Under the pieces are notes generated by a model. The model worked only from the letters and a program-made list of their open reading frames with translations. It ran no database searches and was not told the origin of the DNA. The position numbers were made by a program, and so were the translations under genes. Of a stretch of DNA of 64,000 nt, positions 40,881-49,422 are shown one piece after another; positions within the stretch are counted from its first letter, which is position 1; every line of letters starts with the position of its first letter. The stretch spans positions 1 to 64,000 of the forward strand of contig NZ_JBBIAB010000026.1 of the NCBI RefSeq assembly GCF_039634785.1, read 5' to 3'. This stretch comes from Tistrella mobilis. Its GTDB lineage: Bacteria; Pseudomonadota; Alphaproteobacteria; Tistrellales; Tistrellaceae.

Positions 40881-42449
40881 ATGCGGGGGCAGGCAGCAAT
40901 GAACGGGATCGGGCGGCACGGCCGCAAGGCGGTGGCGGGCGTGCTGGCCGCGGCGCTGCTCGCGGGGTGCACCGTGACGCCGGAGCCGATCGCGCCGGAG
41001 ATGACCCAGGCGCGGATTTCGGCCGATCTTGCGCGGATGTTCTCGAACCAGGAGCCGGTGAGCGGCCGGTTGAGCCTGCACGAGGCCATGGCGCGGGCCA
41101 TCCTCTACAATCTGGACGGCCGGCTCCGCACCATGGAACAGGCGCTGAGCCAGCGGCAGCTGGATCTGTCGCGCTGGGACATGCTGCCCTCGCTGGCCGC
41201 CTCGGCGGGCTTCGTCGGGCGTGACAACGTTTCGGCGTCGAGCAGCGAGAACGTCGCGACCGGCACCGAATCGCTGGTGCCCTCGACCTCGACCGAGCGC
41301 AACCGCCGGGTCGCCGACCTCAATATGTCGTGGAACATCCTCGATTTCGGCGTCTCTTACGTCACCGCCCAGCAGAATGCCGACCGGTCGCTGATCGCCG
41401 CCGAACAGCGCCGCCGGGTGGTGCATACCATCATCCAGGACGTCCGTTCGGCCTATTGGCGGGCGGTGGCGGCGGAGCGGGTGCTGTCGCGCATCGACCC
41501 GCTGATGACCCGGATCGAGAGTGCGCTCGCCTCGTCGGCCCAGATCGAGCGCCAGCAGCTGAGGGCGCCGACCGAGGCGCTGACCTATCGCCGCGGCCTG
41601 CTGGATGCCCTGCGCCAGCTTCAGGCGCAGAAGCGCGAACTGCGTCTGGCCAAGACCGAGCTGGCGGCGCTGATCAATCTGCGCCCGGGCGAGGACTTCA
41701 CGCTGGAGGCGCCCGAGACCCAGGCCGCCCTGCCGCCGGTGACCTCGTCGGCCGAAGACCTGGAAGTGCTGGCCCTGGCCAACCGGCCCGAGGTGCGCGA
41801 GCTGGACTATCAGACCCGCATCTCGCAGAAGGAAACCCGCAAGGCGCTGCTGCGGCTGCTGCCGGGCATCGAGCTCGATCTCGGCGCCCATTACGACAGC
41901 AACAAGTATCTGGTGAACAACGACTGGGCCGATTACGGCGTCAAGGTCACCTGGAACCTGCTCAACATCCTGCGCATCCCCGGCGCCATGGCGGTCGCCG
42001 AGGCGAACGAAGAGGTGGTCGACGCCCGGCGCATGGCGATCAGCATGGCGGTGCTGGCCCAGGTGCATGTCGCCCAGACCAATTACGACGAGGCGCGGAT
42101 CCAGTATCAGACCGCCCGCGAACTGGCCGATCTGGATGCCCGCATCCTGGACCAGGCCAAGGCCGCGGCCGGTACCAGCATGGGCGAACTGCAGGTCATC
42201 CAGACCGAGCTTGCCTCGGTGCAGAGCCAGCTGCGCCGCGATCTGGCCTTTGCCGACGCCAACAACGCCTTTGGGCGCCTGTTCCTGTCGATCGGCGCCG
42301 ACCCGCTGCCCGAGGCGCTGGAGGCGCCCACGGTCGCGACGCTGACCCAGGCGATCGACCGGACCGAGACCAACTGGCGCGAGGGCCGGCCGACTTTTGC
42401 GCCCGTGCCGCCGGCAGTGGACAAGCCGAAGCTCGCTTCCGCCGACTGA
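40881..42449 (+). CDS. TolC-family outer-membrane efflux lipoprotein
   Basis: The protein is 522 residues from ATG 40881. A lipoprotein signal ends in LLAGC and is followed by two OEP halves with long coiled helices. Sequences such as HTIIQDVRSAYWRAVAAERV and VLAQVHVAQTNYDEARIQYQ match TolC/OprM helices, and ADLNMSWNILDFG and KVTWNLLNIL match the membrane beta-strands. It would form the outer-membrane channel for the exporter. The frame is open back to a GTG at 40767 that overlaps the giant gene's stop; ATG 40899 is an alternative start that gives a textbook lipoprotein signal. Its position directly after the giant gene and before a terminator suggests co-transcription with the cargo. Confidence 0.92.
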   Translation: MRGQAAMNGIGRHGRKAVAGVLAAALLAGCTVTPEPIAPEMTQARISADLARMFSNQEPVSGRLSLHEAMARAILYNLDGRLRTMEQALSQRQLDLSRWDMLPSLAASAGFVGRDNVSASSSENVATGTESLVPSTSTERNRRVADLNMSWNILDFGVSYVTAQQNADRSLIAAEQRRRVVHTIIQDVRSAYWRAVAAERVLSRIDPLMTRIESALASSAQIERQQLRAPTEALTYRRGLLDALRQLQAQKRELRLAKTELAALINLRPGEDFTLEAPETQAALPPVTSSAEDLEVLALANRPEVRELDYQTRISQKETRKALLRLLPGIELDLGAHYDSNKYLVNNDWADYGVKVTWNLLNILRIPGAMAVAEANEEVVDARRMAISMAVLAQVHVAQTNYDEARIQYQTARELADLDARILDQAKAAAGTSMGELQVIQTELASVQSQLRRDLAFADANNAFGRLFLSIGADPLPEALEAPTVATLTQAIDRTETNWREGRPTFAPVPPAVDKPKLASAD

Positions 42450-42485
42450 TCACCGTCGTCGGATCGAACCATCCGATCCAAACGG

Positions 42486-42523
42486 AAACCGCCGGCATCC
42501 TGGGGGAAGGATGCCGGCGGTTT
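42486..42523 (+). terminator. Strong terminator after the TolC gene
   Basis: A perfect 15-bp stem (AAACCGCCGGCATCC / GGATGCCGGCGGTTT, 8-nt loop) ends in TTTT on the plus strand, 37 bp after the TolC stop. It closes the giant gene-tolC transcript. Confidence 0.9.
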
Positions 42524-42601
42524 TGCGTTCCGGTGCCGGGCATTGGCCGCGCGGAGGGAGAACGCGGCGGTGCGGCAGCCGGAACGCTGCAGGCCGTGGC
42601 C

Positions 42602-42631
42602 GGATCACCGGTCGGTGGATCACCGGTCGGG
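42602..42631. repeat. 15-bp direct repeat
   Basis: GGATCACCGGTCGGT is followed at once by GGATCACCGGTCGGG, in the 210-bp gap between the TolC terminator and the end of the E1 beta gene. The gap holds nothing else recognisable. Confidence 0.6.
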
Positions 42632-42733
42632 CAGGGAGGGGCTCGGGGGAGAGCGTCGGGCCTGCCCGGGGGAGGTACCGGGGATCGATATCCGGCCACC
42701 GCCTGAGCGGGGGCTGCGGAAGGGTGGGGGGGA

Positions 42734-43705
42734 TCAGGCCGCCATGGCGGTGATCGCCCGGGCGATGTTGTCGGGGCCGACCCGATAGGCGGCTTCAAGC
42801 GGCGCCGAATAGCCGACCGGGATGCGGGGTGCGCCCAGGCGGACCGGTTTCGCCTCCAGCCGGTCGCCCAGCGCCTCGGTGACGGTGGCGACGATCTCGG
42901 CTCCGAAGCCGGCATCGCGCACGGCCTCCTGCGCCACGATCAGCCGGCGGGTACGGGCCACCGATGACAGCACGCAATCGGCATCCCAGGGCCAGAGGCT
43001 GCGCAGATCGATCACCTCGGCCTCGACGCCCTCCAGCGCCGCCAGGCGGGCCGCTTCAAGTGCTTCATGCACCGCTGCCGACCAGGCGACGATGGTGACG
43101 TCGCGGCCGGGGCGCCGGATCGCCGCCCGTCCGAGTTCCGCCGGGGCGTCGCTTTCGGGCGCCGCCCCCGACAGCGGCCAGAGCGCCTTGTGCTCCAGAT
43201 GCACCACCGGGTCGTCGCAGCGGATCGCCGCCTTGAGCAGGGCATAGGCATCGGCCGGGGTGGCGGGTGCCGTCACCACCAGGCCCGGGATATGCACCCA
43301 CCAGCTTTCCAGCGACTGCGAATGCTGGGCGCCCGAGGATCGCCAGACGCCGATCGGCTGGCGGACAACCAGCGGCACCCGGCCCTGGCCGCCGAACATG
43401 AAGCGGTTCTTGGCCGCCTGATTGACCAGCTCGTCGACCGCGCAGAGGGCGAAATCCGAGAAGCGCATCTCGACCACGGGCCGGCTGCCGACCAGGGCGG
43501 CCCCGACTGCAGCGCCCATGATCGTCGCTTCCGAGATCGGCGTGTCGACCACCCGGGTCTCGCCGAAGCGGGCCTGCAGGCCGTCATACTGCCTGAACAC
43601 GCCGCCGCGGCCCAGATCCTCGCCCAGCGCCCAGACCCTGGGGTCGCGCTCCAGCTCTTCCGCCAGCGCCCGGCGGGCGCCCTCGATATAGGTGAAGCCG
43701 CTCAT
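42734..43705 (-). CDS. 2-oxoacid dehydrogenase E1 component, beta subunit
   Basis: This 323-residue transketolase-like protein pairs with the E1 alpha subunit upstream to decarboxylate a 2-oxoacid (pyruvate, acetoin or branched-chain type) on thiamine diphosphate. Family landmarks are visible: ALGEDLGRGGVF at the N-terminus, RVVDTPISEATIMGAAVGAA, FSDFALCAVDELVNQAAKN, the C-terminal VIDLRSLWPWD and the cofactor-side RLGAPRIPVGYS. Its ATG overlaps the alpha-subunit stop by four bases. No E2 or E3 gene is adjacent, so the partner acyltransferase must be elsewhere or the pair acts in an acetoin-type complex encoded apart. It is likely controlled by the divergent IclR protein. Confidence 0.92.
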   Translation of the reverse strand: MSGFTYIEGARRALAEELERDPRVWALGEDLGRGGVFRQYDGLQARFGETRVVDTPISEATIMGAAVGAALVGSRPVVEMRFSDFALCAVDELVNQAAKNRFMFGGQGRVPLVVRQPIGVWRSSGAQHSQSLESWWVHIPGLVVTAPATPADAYALLKAAIRCDDPVVHLEHKALWPLSGAAPESDAPAELGRAAIRRPGRDVTIVAWSAAVHEALEAARLAALEGVEAEVIDLRSLWPWDADCVLSSVARTRRLIVAQEAVRDAGFGAEIVATVTEALGDRLEAKPVRLGAPRIPVGYSAPLEAAYRVGPDNIARAITAMAA

Positions 43706-44760
43706 GCCAGATGCTCCGCCGGAAGGGTGTGGGCAAGGCCGCGTTCGGCCCCGGCGACCGGGCGGCCGACATCCTGGACGTCGTCGAAGGCGGCAGCGGT
43801 TTCGGGGAAGGGGGCGGCGAGGGCGGCTGCGACCACATCGGCGATGCGCCGCGTTTCGGCCGCCTCGATGGCCGCGATCTCGTCCTCGTCCAGGCCCAGC
43901 GCCTTCAGCTCGGCGGCATTGCGGGCGATGGGATCGTCTTCCCACCGTGCCGCCACCTCTTCCGCCGGGCGATAGGGGGCGGGGTCGGTGACGGTATGGC
44001 CCTTCAGCCGGTAGGTGCGGGCATGCAGCAGCCGCGGCCCGCCGCCGGCGCGGATATCGGCAATCAGCCGGCCGGCGGTTTCATCCACGGCCTCGACATC
44101 ATTGCCGTCGATGCTGACGGCCGGCACGCCCAGCGCCTCGGCCCGGGCGGCGATGCCGGGGCCGGCGCTCATGGTCGCGGTGCGGGTCGTGGCCGACCAG
44201 TTGTTGTCCTCGCAGACGAACAGGACCGGCAGGCGAAACACCGCCGCCCAGTTGAGCGATTCCAGGAACGGTCCGCGATTGGCCGCGCCGTCGCCGAAAT
44301 AGCAGACCGCGATGGCGTTGCGGCCCAGCAGGCGCAGCCCCTGCGCCGCGCCCACGGCGATCGGCAGGCCGGCCCCGACCACGCCATTGGCCCCCAGCAT
44401 GCCGACATCGAAATCGGCGATGTGCATGGAACCGCCCTTGCCGGCGCAGGAACCGCCCGCCCGGCCATAGAGTTCCAGCATCATGCCGTGAAGATCGGCG
44501 CCCTTGGCGATGCTGTGGCCATGGCCGCGATGGGTGGATGCGATCACATCCGCCTTGATCAGATGGGCGGAAACGCCCGCGGCCACGGCTTCCTGGCCGA
44601 TGGACATGTGCACGGCACCCGCCACATGGCCGTCGGCGAGCCCCGCTTCGGCGGCCCGTTCGAAGGCGCGGATGCGCCACATCATGGCGTGATGGTCAAC
44701 AAGGCGCCGACGCCTGCCGTTGTCTGCGGCAGGCGGCGCCGATACGGGATCGGTCGTCAC
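43702..44760 (-). CDS. 2-oxoacid (pyruvate/acetoin-type) dehydrogenase E1 component, alpha subunit
   Basis: This 352-residue thiamine-diphosphate enzyme has the TPP motif from YFGDGAANRG to CEDNN. It also has the alpha-subunit landmarks AVHMSIGQEAVAAGVSAHL, THRGHGHSIAKG, GKGGSMHIAD and RLKGHTVTDPAPYR. The overall pattern is closest to acetoin or pyruvate dehydrogenase alpha chains; exact specificity cannot be read. It starts with GTG at 44760, supported by GGGGAGGAAA upstream, and ends in a 4-bp overlap with the beta gene. It is transcribed away from the IclR gene over a 370-bp operator-rich region. Confidence 0.92.
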   Translation of the reverse strand: MTTDPVSAPPAADNGRRRRLVDHHAMMWRIRAFERAAEAGLADGHVAGAVHMSIGQEAVAAGVSAHLIKADVIASTHRGHGHSIAKGADLHGMMLELYGRAGGSCAGKGGSMHIADFDVGMLGANGVVGAGLPIAVGAAQGLRLLGRNAIAVCYFGDGAANRGPFLESLNWAAVFRLPVLFVCEDNNWSATTRTATMSAGPGIAARAEALGVPAVSIDGNDVEAVDETAGRLIADIRAGGGPRLLHARTYRLKGHTVTDPAPYRPAEEVAARWEDDPIARNAAELKALGLDEDEIAAIEAAETRRIADVVAAALAAPFPETAAAFDDVQDVGRPVAGAERGLAHTLPAEHLA

Positions 44761-44901
44761 CGGATTTCCTCCCCGGAAGCGCCCTTGGCCCGCGTCTCGG
44801 GCGACGCAGGCCGGGCAGCATGTTCTGCTCGTTATCCAGGCCGCAGGCTGTTCGCCCGCGTTTTGAGCGTGTGCCGGCGTTGCTCCCGGCGGGGTCCTTC
44901 A

Positions 44902-45034
44902 TGTGGACGTCGCGTTTCGGTCCATCATGTGGATTGGCTTTTCGCTCAAGACCAAGCTACAAATCATCTGTTACGTTGTCAAATCGACGTAACAGAGACA
45001 TCATTCGACAAGAGGATCGGCAAGACGTCCACAT
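44902..45034. promoter_or_regulatory. Operator region between E1 operon and IclR gene
   Basis: A perfect 10-bp inverted repeat, TCTGTTACGT (44967-44976) / ACGTAACAGA (44987-44996), lies between an 11-bp pair, ATGTGGACGTC (44902-44912) and GACGTCCACAT (45024-45034). Extra GGTCCAT/ATGGACC half-sites lie next to the outer pair. This is what one expects for a regulator binding several sites over two divergent promoters. Confidence 0.65.
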
Positions 45035-45132
45035 AATGGACCATCGTGGACGACTTGGCGCACCCTCGCGACCTTCCCCGTGAGCAGCCCGTTCGAAGGC
45101 AGCCCGGAGACCACCGGAGGAAACGTGTCACC

Positions 45133-46038
45133 ATGCCCGAGACCCTGACGGGCGGACCCGCCCGTGGTGCCGCCCCCGCCCGCCGTGGACCCGCGGTCCC
45201 CGCCGCGGCACCTGCCGCCCCCACCGGAACCCAGTCGGTGGAACGTGCGATCAGCCTGTTGCGCATCCTGGCCCGGCGCGATGCCGGCGGGGCGCGACTG
45301 GTCGACGTGGTCGCCGACAGCGGCCTGAACAAGCCGACCGTGCGCCGCCTGCTGCTGGTGCTGATGCGCGAAGGCCTGGTCGACCAGGACCCGGGCAGCC
45401 GCCGCTATCATCTGGGGGTGGAGACCTTTGCGCTGGGCTCGGTTGCGGCCGAACGCTTCGGCATCCGCAAGATCGCGGCCCCGGCGGTGCTGCGCATCGC
45501 CGAAGCCTCGGGCGATACGGCCTATCTCTCGGTCCGATCAGGCTTCGATGCGATCTGCGTGGAGCGGCAGGAAGGCGCCTTCCCGATCCGCACGCTGACG
45601 CTTGCGGTGGGCGACCGGCGGCCGCTGGGCGTGGGCGCCGGCAGCCTGGCGCTGCTCGCCTTCCAGCCCGATCTGAACGAGGTCCGCTCGATCATCGACG
45701 TGAATGCCGGGCGGGTGAATTCCTACGCGCCGCGCTTCGAACCCCAGCGCCTGCTGGCCCTGGTCGACCAGACCCGCAGCCAGGGCTATGCCTTCAATGA
45801 CGGGCTGATCGTGGCGGGAATGAGCGCCGTGGCCGTGCCGATCCTGAACCGGCGCGGGGAGCCCGAGGCGGCGTTGAGCATCGCCGCGATCGACAGCCGG
45901 ATGACGCCCGAGCGCCGCGCCCAGCTGGTCGCCCTGCTGCAGCGGGAGCGGGAGCGGATCGAACAGCAGCTGGGCCGCACCCAGTCGCCGGGGGCGCGGG
46001 ATCTGGCGCTTCGGGCGCGGAACCGCATGCGGGCCTGA
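45133..46038 (+). CDS. IclR-family transcriptional regulator
   Basis: This 301-residue protein has a Pro/Ala-rich N-terminus, a winged-helix domain (TQSVERAISLLRILAR, then LNKPTVRRLLLVLMREGLV) and an IclR effector domain (YLSVRSGFDAICVERQEG, GAGSLALLAF, AVAVPILNRRGEPEAALSIA). Such regulators act as dimers or tetramers that sense small organic acids. The ATG at 45133 has GGAGGAAA ten bases upstream; an in-frame Met at 45046 would add 29 residues lacking family resemblance. It is divergent from the 2-oxoacid dehydrogenase operon and probably controls it and itself through the inverted repeats between them. Confidence 0.9.
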   Translation: MPETLTGGPARGAAPARRGPAVPAAAPAAPTGTQSVERAISLLRILARRDAGGARLVDVVADSGLNKPTVRRLLLVLMREGLVDQDPGSRRYHLGVETFALGSVAAERFGIRKIAAPAVLRIAEASGDTAYLSVRSGFDAICVERQEGAFPIRTLTLAVGDRRPLGVGAGSLALLAFQPDLNEVRSIIDVNAGRVNSYAPRFEPQRLLALVDQTRSQGYAFNDGLIVAGMSAVAVPILNRRGEPEAALSIAAIDSRMTPERRAQLVALLQRERERIEQQLGRTQSPGARDLALRARNRMRA

Positions 46039-46112
46039 TCGGGTGACGCCTGCGCGGGTGGGGCCTGATCGGGTGGCCTTGACCGGCGCGCGGGCCTGGG
46101 CTGCATCAGGAA

Positions 46113-46149
46113 CGTTAGTGACCTAATGGAATGATTTGCTAGGCTAACG
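46113..46149. promoter_or_regulatory. Candidate MarR operator
   Basis: TTAG-TGAC-CTAA (46115-46126) is a small palindrome of the kind MarR dimers bind. A wider pair CGTTAG (46113-46118) / CTAACG (46144-46149) encloses it. It sits about 35-65 bp upstream of the MarR start, overlapping the likely promoter, which fits autorepression. Confidence 0.55.
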
Positions 46150-46180
46150 GTCTCGTTCGTTCCGTGAGGCCCTGCAGGTC

Positions 46181-46714
46181 ATGCTGCCCGTCATCGATCC
46201 GGTCAATGCCACCGTTCCCGTTCCCACCACCGGCCCGGACGCGCCGCCCAGGGCGCGCCTGGGCTGGACCGTCGCGCGGCTGGCGCGCAGCTGGCGGGCG
46301 CTGCTCGACCAGCGTCTGGCACCGCATAATCTGACCCAGTCGCGCTGGCGGGTGATGAATGTGGTGGCGACCGAGCCCCGCGCCCTGACCCAGCGGGAAC
46401 TGGCCGAGCGCCTGGCGATCGAGGCGCCGACCCTGGTGCGGCTGCTGGACCGGCTGGAGGCGGACGGGCTGGTGACGCGCTGCGCCGACCCCGACGACCG
46501 CCGGCGCAAGGTGATCCGGTTGGGGCCGAATGCTGCCCCGGCCACCCGGACGATCAGCCAGGCGATCACCGAGGTGCGCGACGATCTGCTGGGCGACATG
46601 CCCGAAGAGCGCATCGTCGAGGCGCTGGCCCTTCTCGACATGATCCAGGCCCGCACCGACCGCCTGCTGTCGGGGGCCACGGCCGCCGATGACGATCAGG
46701 GAGGCGCCCGGTGA
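46181..46714 (+). CDS. MarR-family transcriptional regulator
   Basis: The protein is 177 residues with a central winged helix: WRVMNVVATEPRALTQRELA, AIEAPTLVRLLDRLEADGLV and the wing DPDDRRRKVIRL. Dimerisation helices flank it. The N-terminus has about 25 extra residues rich in Pro. Its last codons overlap the GTG of the following MFS exporter, a classic repressor-exporter pair in which a toxic compound releases the repressor. A MarR-like palindrome lies just upstream. Confidence 0.9.
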   Translation: MLPVIDPVNATVPVPTTGPDAPPRARLGWTVARLARSWRALLDQRLAPHNLTQSRWRVMNVVATEPRALTQRELAERLAIEAPTLVRLLDRLEADGLVTRCADPDDRRRKVIRLGPNAAPATRTISQAITEVRDDLLGDMPEERIVEALALLDMIQARTDRLLSGATAADDDQGGAR

Positions 46715-48144
46715 CGGCCCCCCGCGACGGATCCGACGACGAGACGCGGCTGCCCGAACCCGCCGTGACCGCAGGCCCCGCGATCACGGCGACCGAACGC
46801 CGGCTCGCCATCGCGGCGCTGATGTGCGGCACCATCGCCACCGTGCTCTCGGCCACGCTGATCAATGTGGCGCTCGCCACCTTCATGGCCGATATGGGCG
46901 TCGGCCATACGGTCGCCCAGGGCCTCTCCACCGGCTTTCTGGCCGCCAACACCATCGCCATGCCCGTGGCGCCCTGGATGATGGGGCGGCTGGGCTTTCG
47001 CAAGCTCTACATCCTGGCGATCGCGGTCTTCGTGGCCGCGGCGCTGCTGGGCGGCTTCGCGCCCGGCGCCCATGCCGCCATCGCCGCCCGGGTCATCCAG
47101 GGGGCGGCGGCGGGCATGATCCAGCCGCTGGCCATGGTGGTGATTTTCCGCATGTACCCGCCCGACAAGCGCGGTGCCGCCATGGGGCTCTACGGCCTGG
47201 GCGTGGTGCTGGCGCCGGCGCTGGCGCCCAGCCTGGGCGGTGCGCTGGTCGAATTCGCCGGCTGGCGGTCGGTGTTCTTCGTGGCGATCCCGGTCTGCCT
47301 GGTCGGCATGGGGCTGGCCATGAAGGCCCTGCCCGATGCCCGGCCGGCCGGGGCGGGGGGCCGGTTCGACGGGCTTGGCTTCGTGCTGCTTGCAACCGCG
47401 CTCGTCTCGCTGATCGGGGTGTTGAGCCTGGGCAAGTCGCAGGGCTGGGTGTCGCTGCCGGTTCTGGGGCTGGTGGTGCTGTGCGTGGCGGCGGCGACGG
47501 CCTTCCTCGCCTGGGAAAGGCGGGTGACCCGGCCGCTGATGGATCTGAAGATCTATCGCGCGCCGGGCTTTGCCGCGGCGGCGCTCTGTTCCATGACGCT
47601 CGGCCTCGGCCTGTTCGGCTCCACCTATCTGCTGCCGCTGCTGCTGGAAACCGCGCGGGGGATGAGCCCGGCCGAGGTGGGGCTCGCCATGGCCCCCGGC
47701 GGCTTCGCCATGGCGGCGATGTTCCCGATCGCCGGGCGCCTGGCCGACCGCATGCCGGCGCGGCCGCAGGTGATGATCGGCCTCGGCTGTTTTGCGCTGC
47801 ATGCGGTGCTGATCACCTGGGCCGAATTTTCGGCCGGCTTCTGGGTGATCGCCGGCATCATGGCCTTCGGGCGGATGTCGCTGGCCCTGGTGATGCCGGC
47901 CCTGTCGGCCGGCGGGCTCAGGCTGCTCGGCGAAAGCCAGGTGGCGCAGGGGGCGGCTGCCCTGAATGTCGGGCGCCAGTTCGGCGGCGCGGTCGGTGTC
48001 GCCATCCTGGCGGTGGTGCTGGAAACCGCCGAGGCGGCGCTGCCCGGCCAGACCATGGAGGCCTTCGCGATCACCCTGATGGTGATGGCAGGCTTCGGGC
48101 TGACCGCCATGTTCGTGGCCCTGCGCCTGCCCGGCCGGGTATAG
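46711..48144 (+). CDS. DHA2-type MFS multidrug exporter
   Basis: This 477-residue inner-membrane transporter is probably of the 14-span EmrB/QacA type. Motifs include the first-span LSATLINVALATFMADM, motif A-like GRLGFRKLYI, the RVIQGAAAGMIQPLAMVVI region and motif C-like GLGVVLAPALAPSLGGALVE. Membrane spans run to the C-terminus. The start is GTG 46711, overlapping the MarR stop (GTGA), so the two are translationally coupled. Family members export hydrophobic drugs or toxic metabolites by proton antiport; the substrate is unknown. No EmrA-type adaptor gene is adjacent. Confidence 0.9.
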   Translation: MTAPRDGSDDETRLPEPAVTAGPAITATERRLAIAALMCGTIATVLSATLINVALATFMADMGVGHTVAQGLSTGFLAANTIAMPVAPWMMGRLGFRKLYILAIAVFVAAALLGGFAPGAHAAIAARVIQGAAAGMIQPLAMVVIFRMYPPDKRGAAMGLYGLGVVLAPALAPSLGGALVEFAGWRSVFFVAIPVCLVGMGLAMKALPDARPAGAGGRFDGLGFVLLATALVSLIGVLSLGKSQGWVSLPVLGLVVLCVAAATAFLAWERRVTRPLMDLKIYRAPGFAAAALCSMTLGLGLFGSTYLLPLLLETARGMSPAEVGLAMAPGGFAMAAMFPIAGRLADRMPARPQVMIGLGCFALHAVLITWAEFSAGFWVIAGIMAFGRMSLALVMPALSAGGLRLLGESQVAQGAAALNVGRQFGGAVGVAILAVVLETAEAALPGQTMEAFAITLMVMAGFGLTAMFVALRLPGRV

Positions 48145-48247
48145 GCGGGGCGGCTCGTCTGCAGGGTGTGCGGAAGATGGGCGCATCAACCTTGATATGA
48201 TAGTGTCGGATGGCTGACCCGGGCGCCCCCGCCGGAGGCCATCCGCC

Positions 48248-49174
48248 ATGCTCGTCCGTCATCTCTCGTATTTCGTGACCCTGGCCGGCGAGAAGCATTT
48301 CGCCCGGGCGGCGGCGCGCTGCAACATCACCCAGCCCACGCTCTCGGCCGCGATCCGCAAGCTGGAGCAGGATCTGGAGGTGCGGCTGGTGGTGCGCGGC
48401 CACCGCTTCACCGGGCTGACCGCCGAGGGCGAGAAGCTGCTGGTCTGGGCCCGCCAGATCCTGCGCGATTACGACAGCCTGCGCGAGGATCTGGGCGGCG
48501 GCAGCGGGCTGACCGGCACGCTCAGACTGGGGGTGATCCCCGCGGCCATGCCCTCGGTGGCGTTTCTGAGCGCACGCTTCATGGCCGCCCATCCCGCCGC
48601 CCGCATCGCCATTCAGTCGCTCACCTCCCGCGCTATCCAGCGCGGGCTCGACGCCTTCGAGCTGGATGGCGGCCTGACCTATCTTGAGAACGAGCCGCCG
48701 GAACATGTCCGGCTGCTGCCGCTATATCAGGAGCGCTATGTCTTCGTGACCGGCCCCGATCATCCCTTCGCGGGCCGCGACCGGCTGGGCTGGGCCGAGG
48801 CCTTCACCCAGACGCTGTGCCTGCTCAGCGAGGACATGCAGAACCGCCGGATCCTGAACAAGGTCGCCTCAGGGCTGGGGGTGACGGTCGATGCGCCGGT
48901 CGTGAGCAATTCTTTCCTCGGGGTCTGCGCCCATATCCGCCAGGGCGGCTGGTCCAGCATCGTGCCGCATACGTTTCTGCATGTGCTGGGCGCGACGCCC
49001 GATCTGGTCTCGATCGATCTGGTCGATCCGGTCCACACCCAGTCGGTGGGGCTGGTGCTGTCGGATCGTGACCCGCCGTCGCCCATGGCTGCGGCCCTGC
49101 TCACCTGTCTGCGCGGCGCGGATTTCGAGCGGGATTTCGCCCGGGAAAACGCCCGGGTTGATAGAGGACGGTGA
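48248..49174 (+). CDS. LysR-family transcriptional regulator
   Basis: The 308 residues hold an N-terminal helix-turn-helix (YFVTLAGEKHFARAAARCNI, TQPTLSAAIRKLEQDLEV) and a periplasmic-binding-like effector domain (GTLRLGVIPAAMPSVAFLSA, then VFVTGPDHPF and LLSEDMQNRRI). This pattern resembles the CynR/CbbR-like branch often found beside anion or carboxylate transporters. GGAGG precedes the ATG by nine bases. The transporter gene downstream on the same strand, with a palindrome between them, is the most likely target. Confidence 0.91.
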   Translation: MLVRHLSYFVTLAGEKHFARAAARCNITQPTLSAAIRKLEQDLEVRLVVRGHRFTGLTAEGEKLLVWARQILRDYDSLREDLGGGSGLTGTLRLGVIPAAMPSVAFLSARFMAAHPAARIAIQSLTSRAIQRGLDAFELDGGLTYLENEPPEHVRLLPLYQERYVFVTGPDHPFAGRDRLGWAEAFTQTLCLLSEDMQNRRILNKVASGLGVTVDAPVVSNSFLGVCAHIRQGGWSSIVPHTFLHVLGATPDLVSIDLVDPVHTQSVGLVLSDRDPPSPMAAALLTCLRGADFERDFARENARVDRGR

Positions 49175-49202
49175 TCAAACGTTCATTCGTTTCGATTTGA
49201 TC
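49173..49202. promoter_or_regulatory. Nested inverted repeats after the LysR stop
   Basis: GATCAAA (49173-49179) pairs with TTTGATC (49196-49202), and inside it AAACG (49177-49181) pairs with CGTTT (49188-49192). The site begins at the LysR stop and lies 220 bp before the OFA transporter start. A LysR operator is plausible. Confidence 0.5.
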
Positions 49203-49422
49203 CAGGGCGCGGGATGACCCAGCGTTGTTCGACCGGAGGTGAAAGAGGCCGAAAAGGTCACCACCGCCGGGCGGGGAAGCTTTCAGGCAGATCGGTCGGC
49301 ATGTCGGGGCCGGATGACGGGTCGTGGGCGCGCGCCATCGCGCATCGCCAGCCCGTTTCCCCGCTGTGCCAGGGCAGCCGGGCCCCCCGCAGATCCGCGT
49401 CGCTGGGGAGGAATTCGACGCC

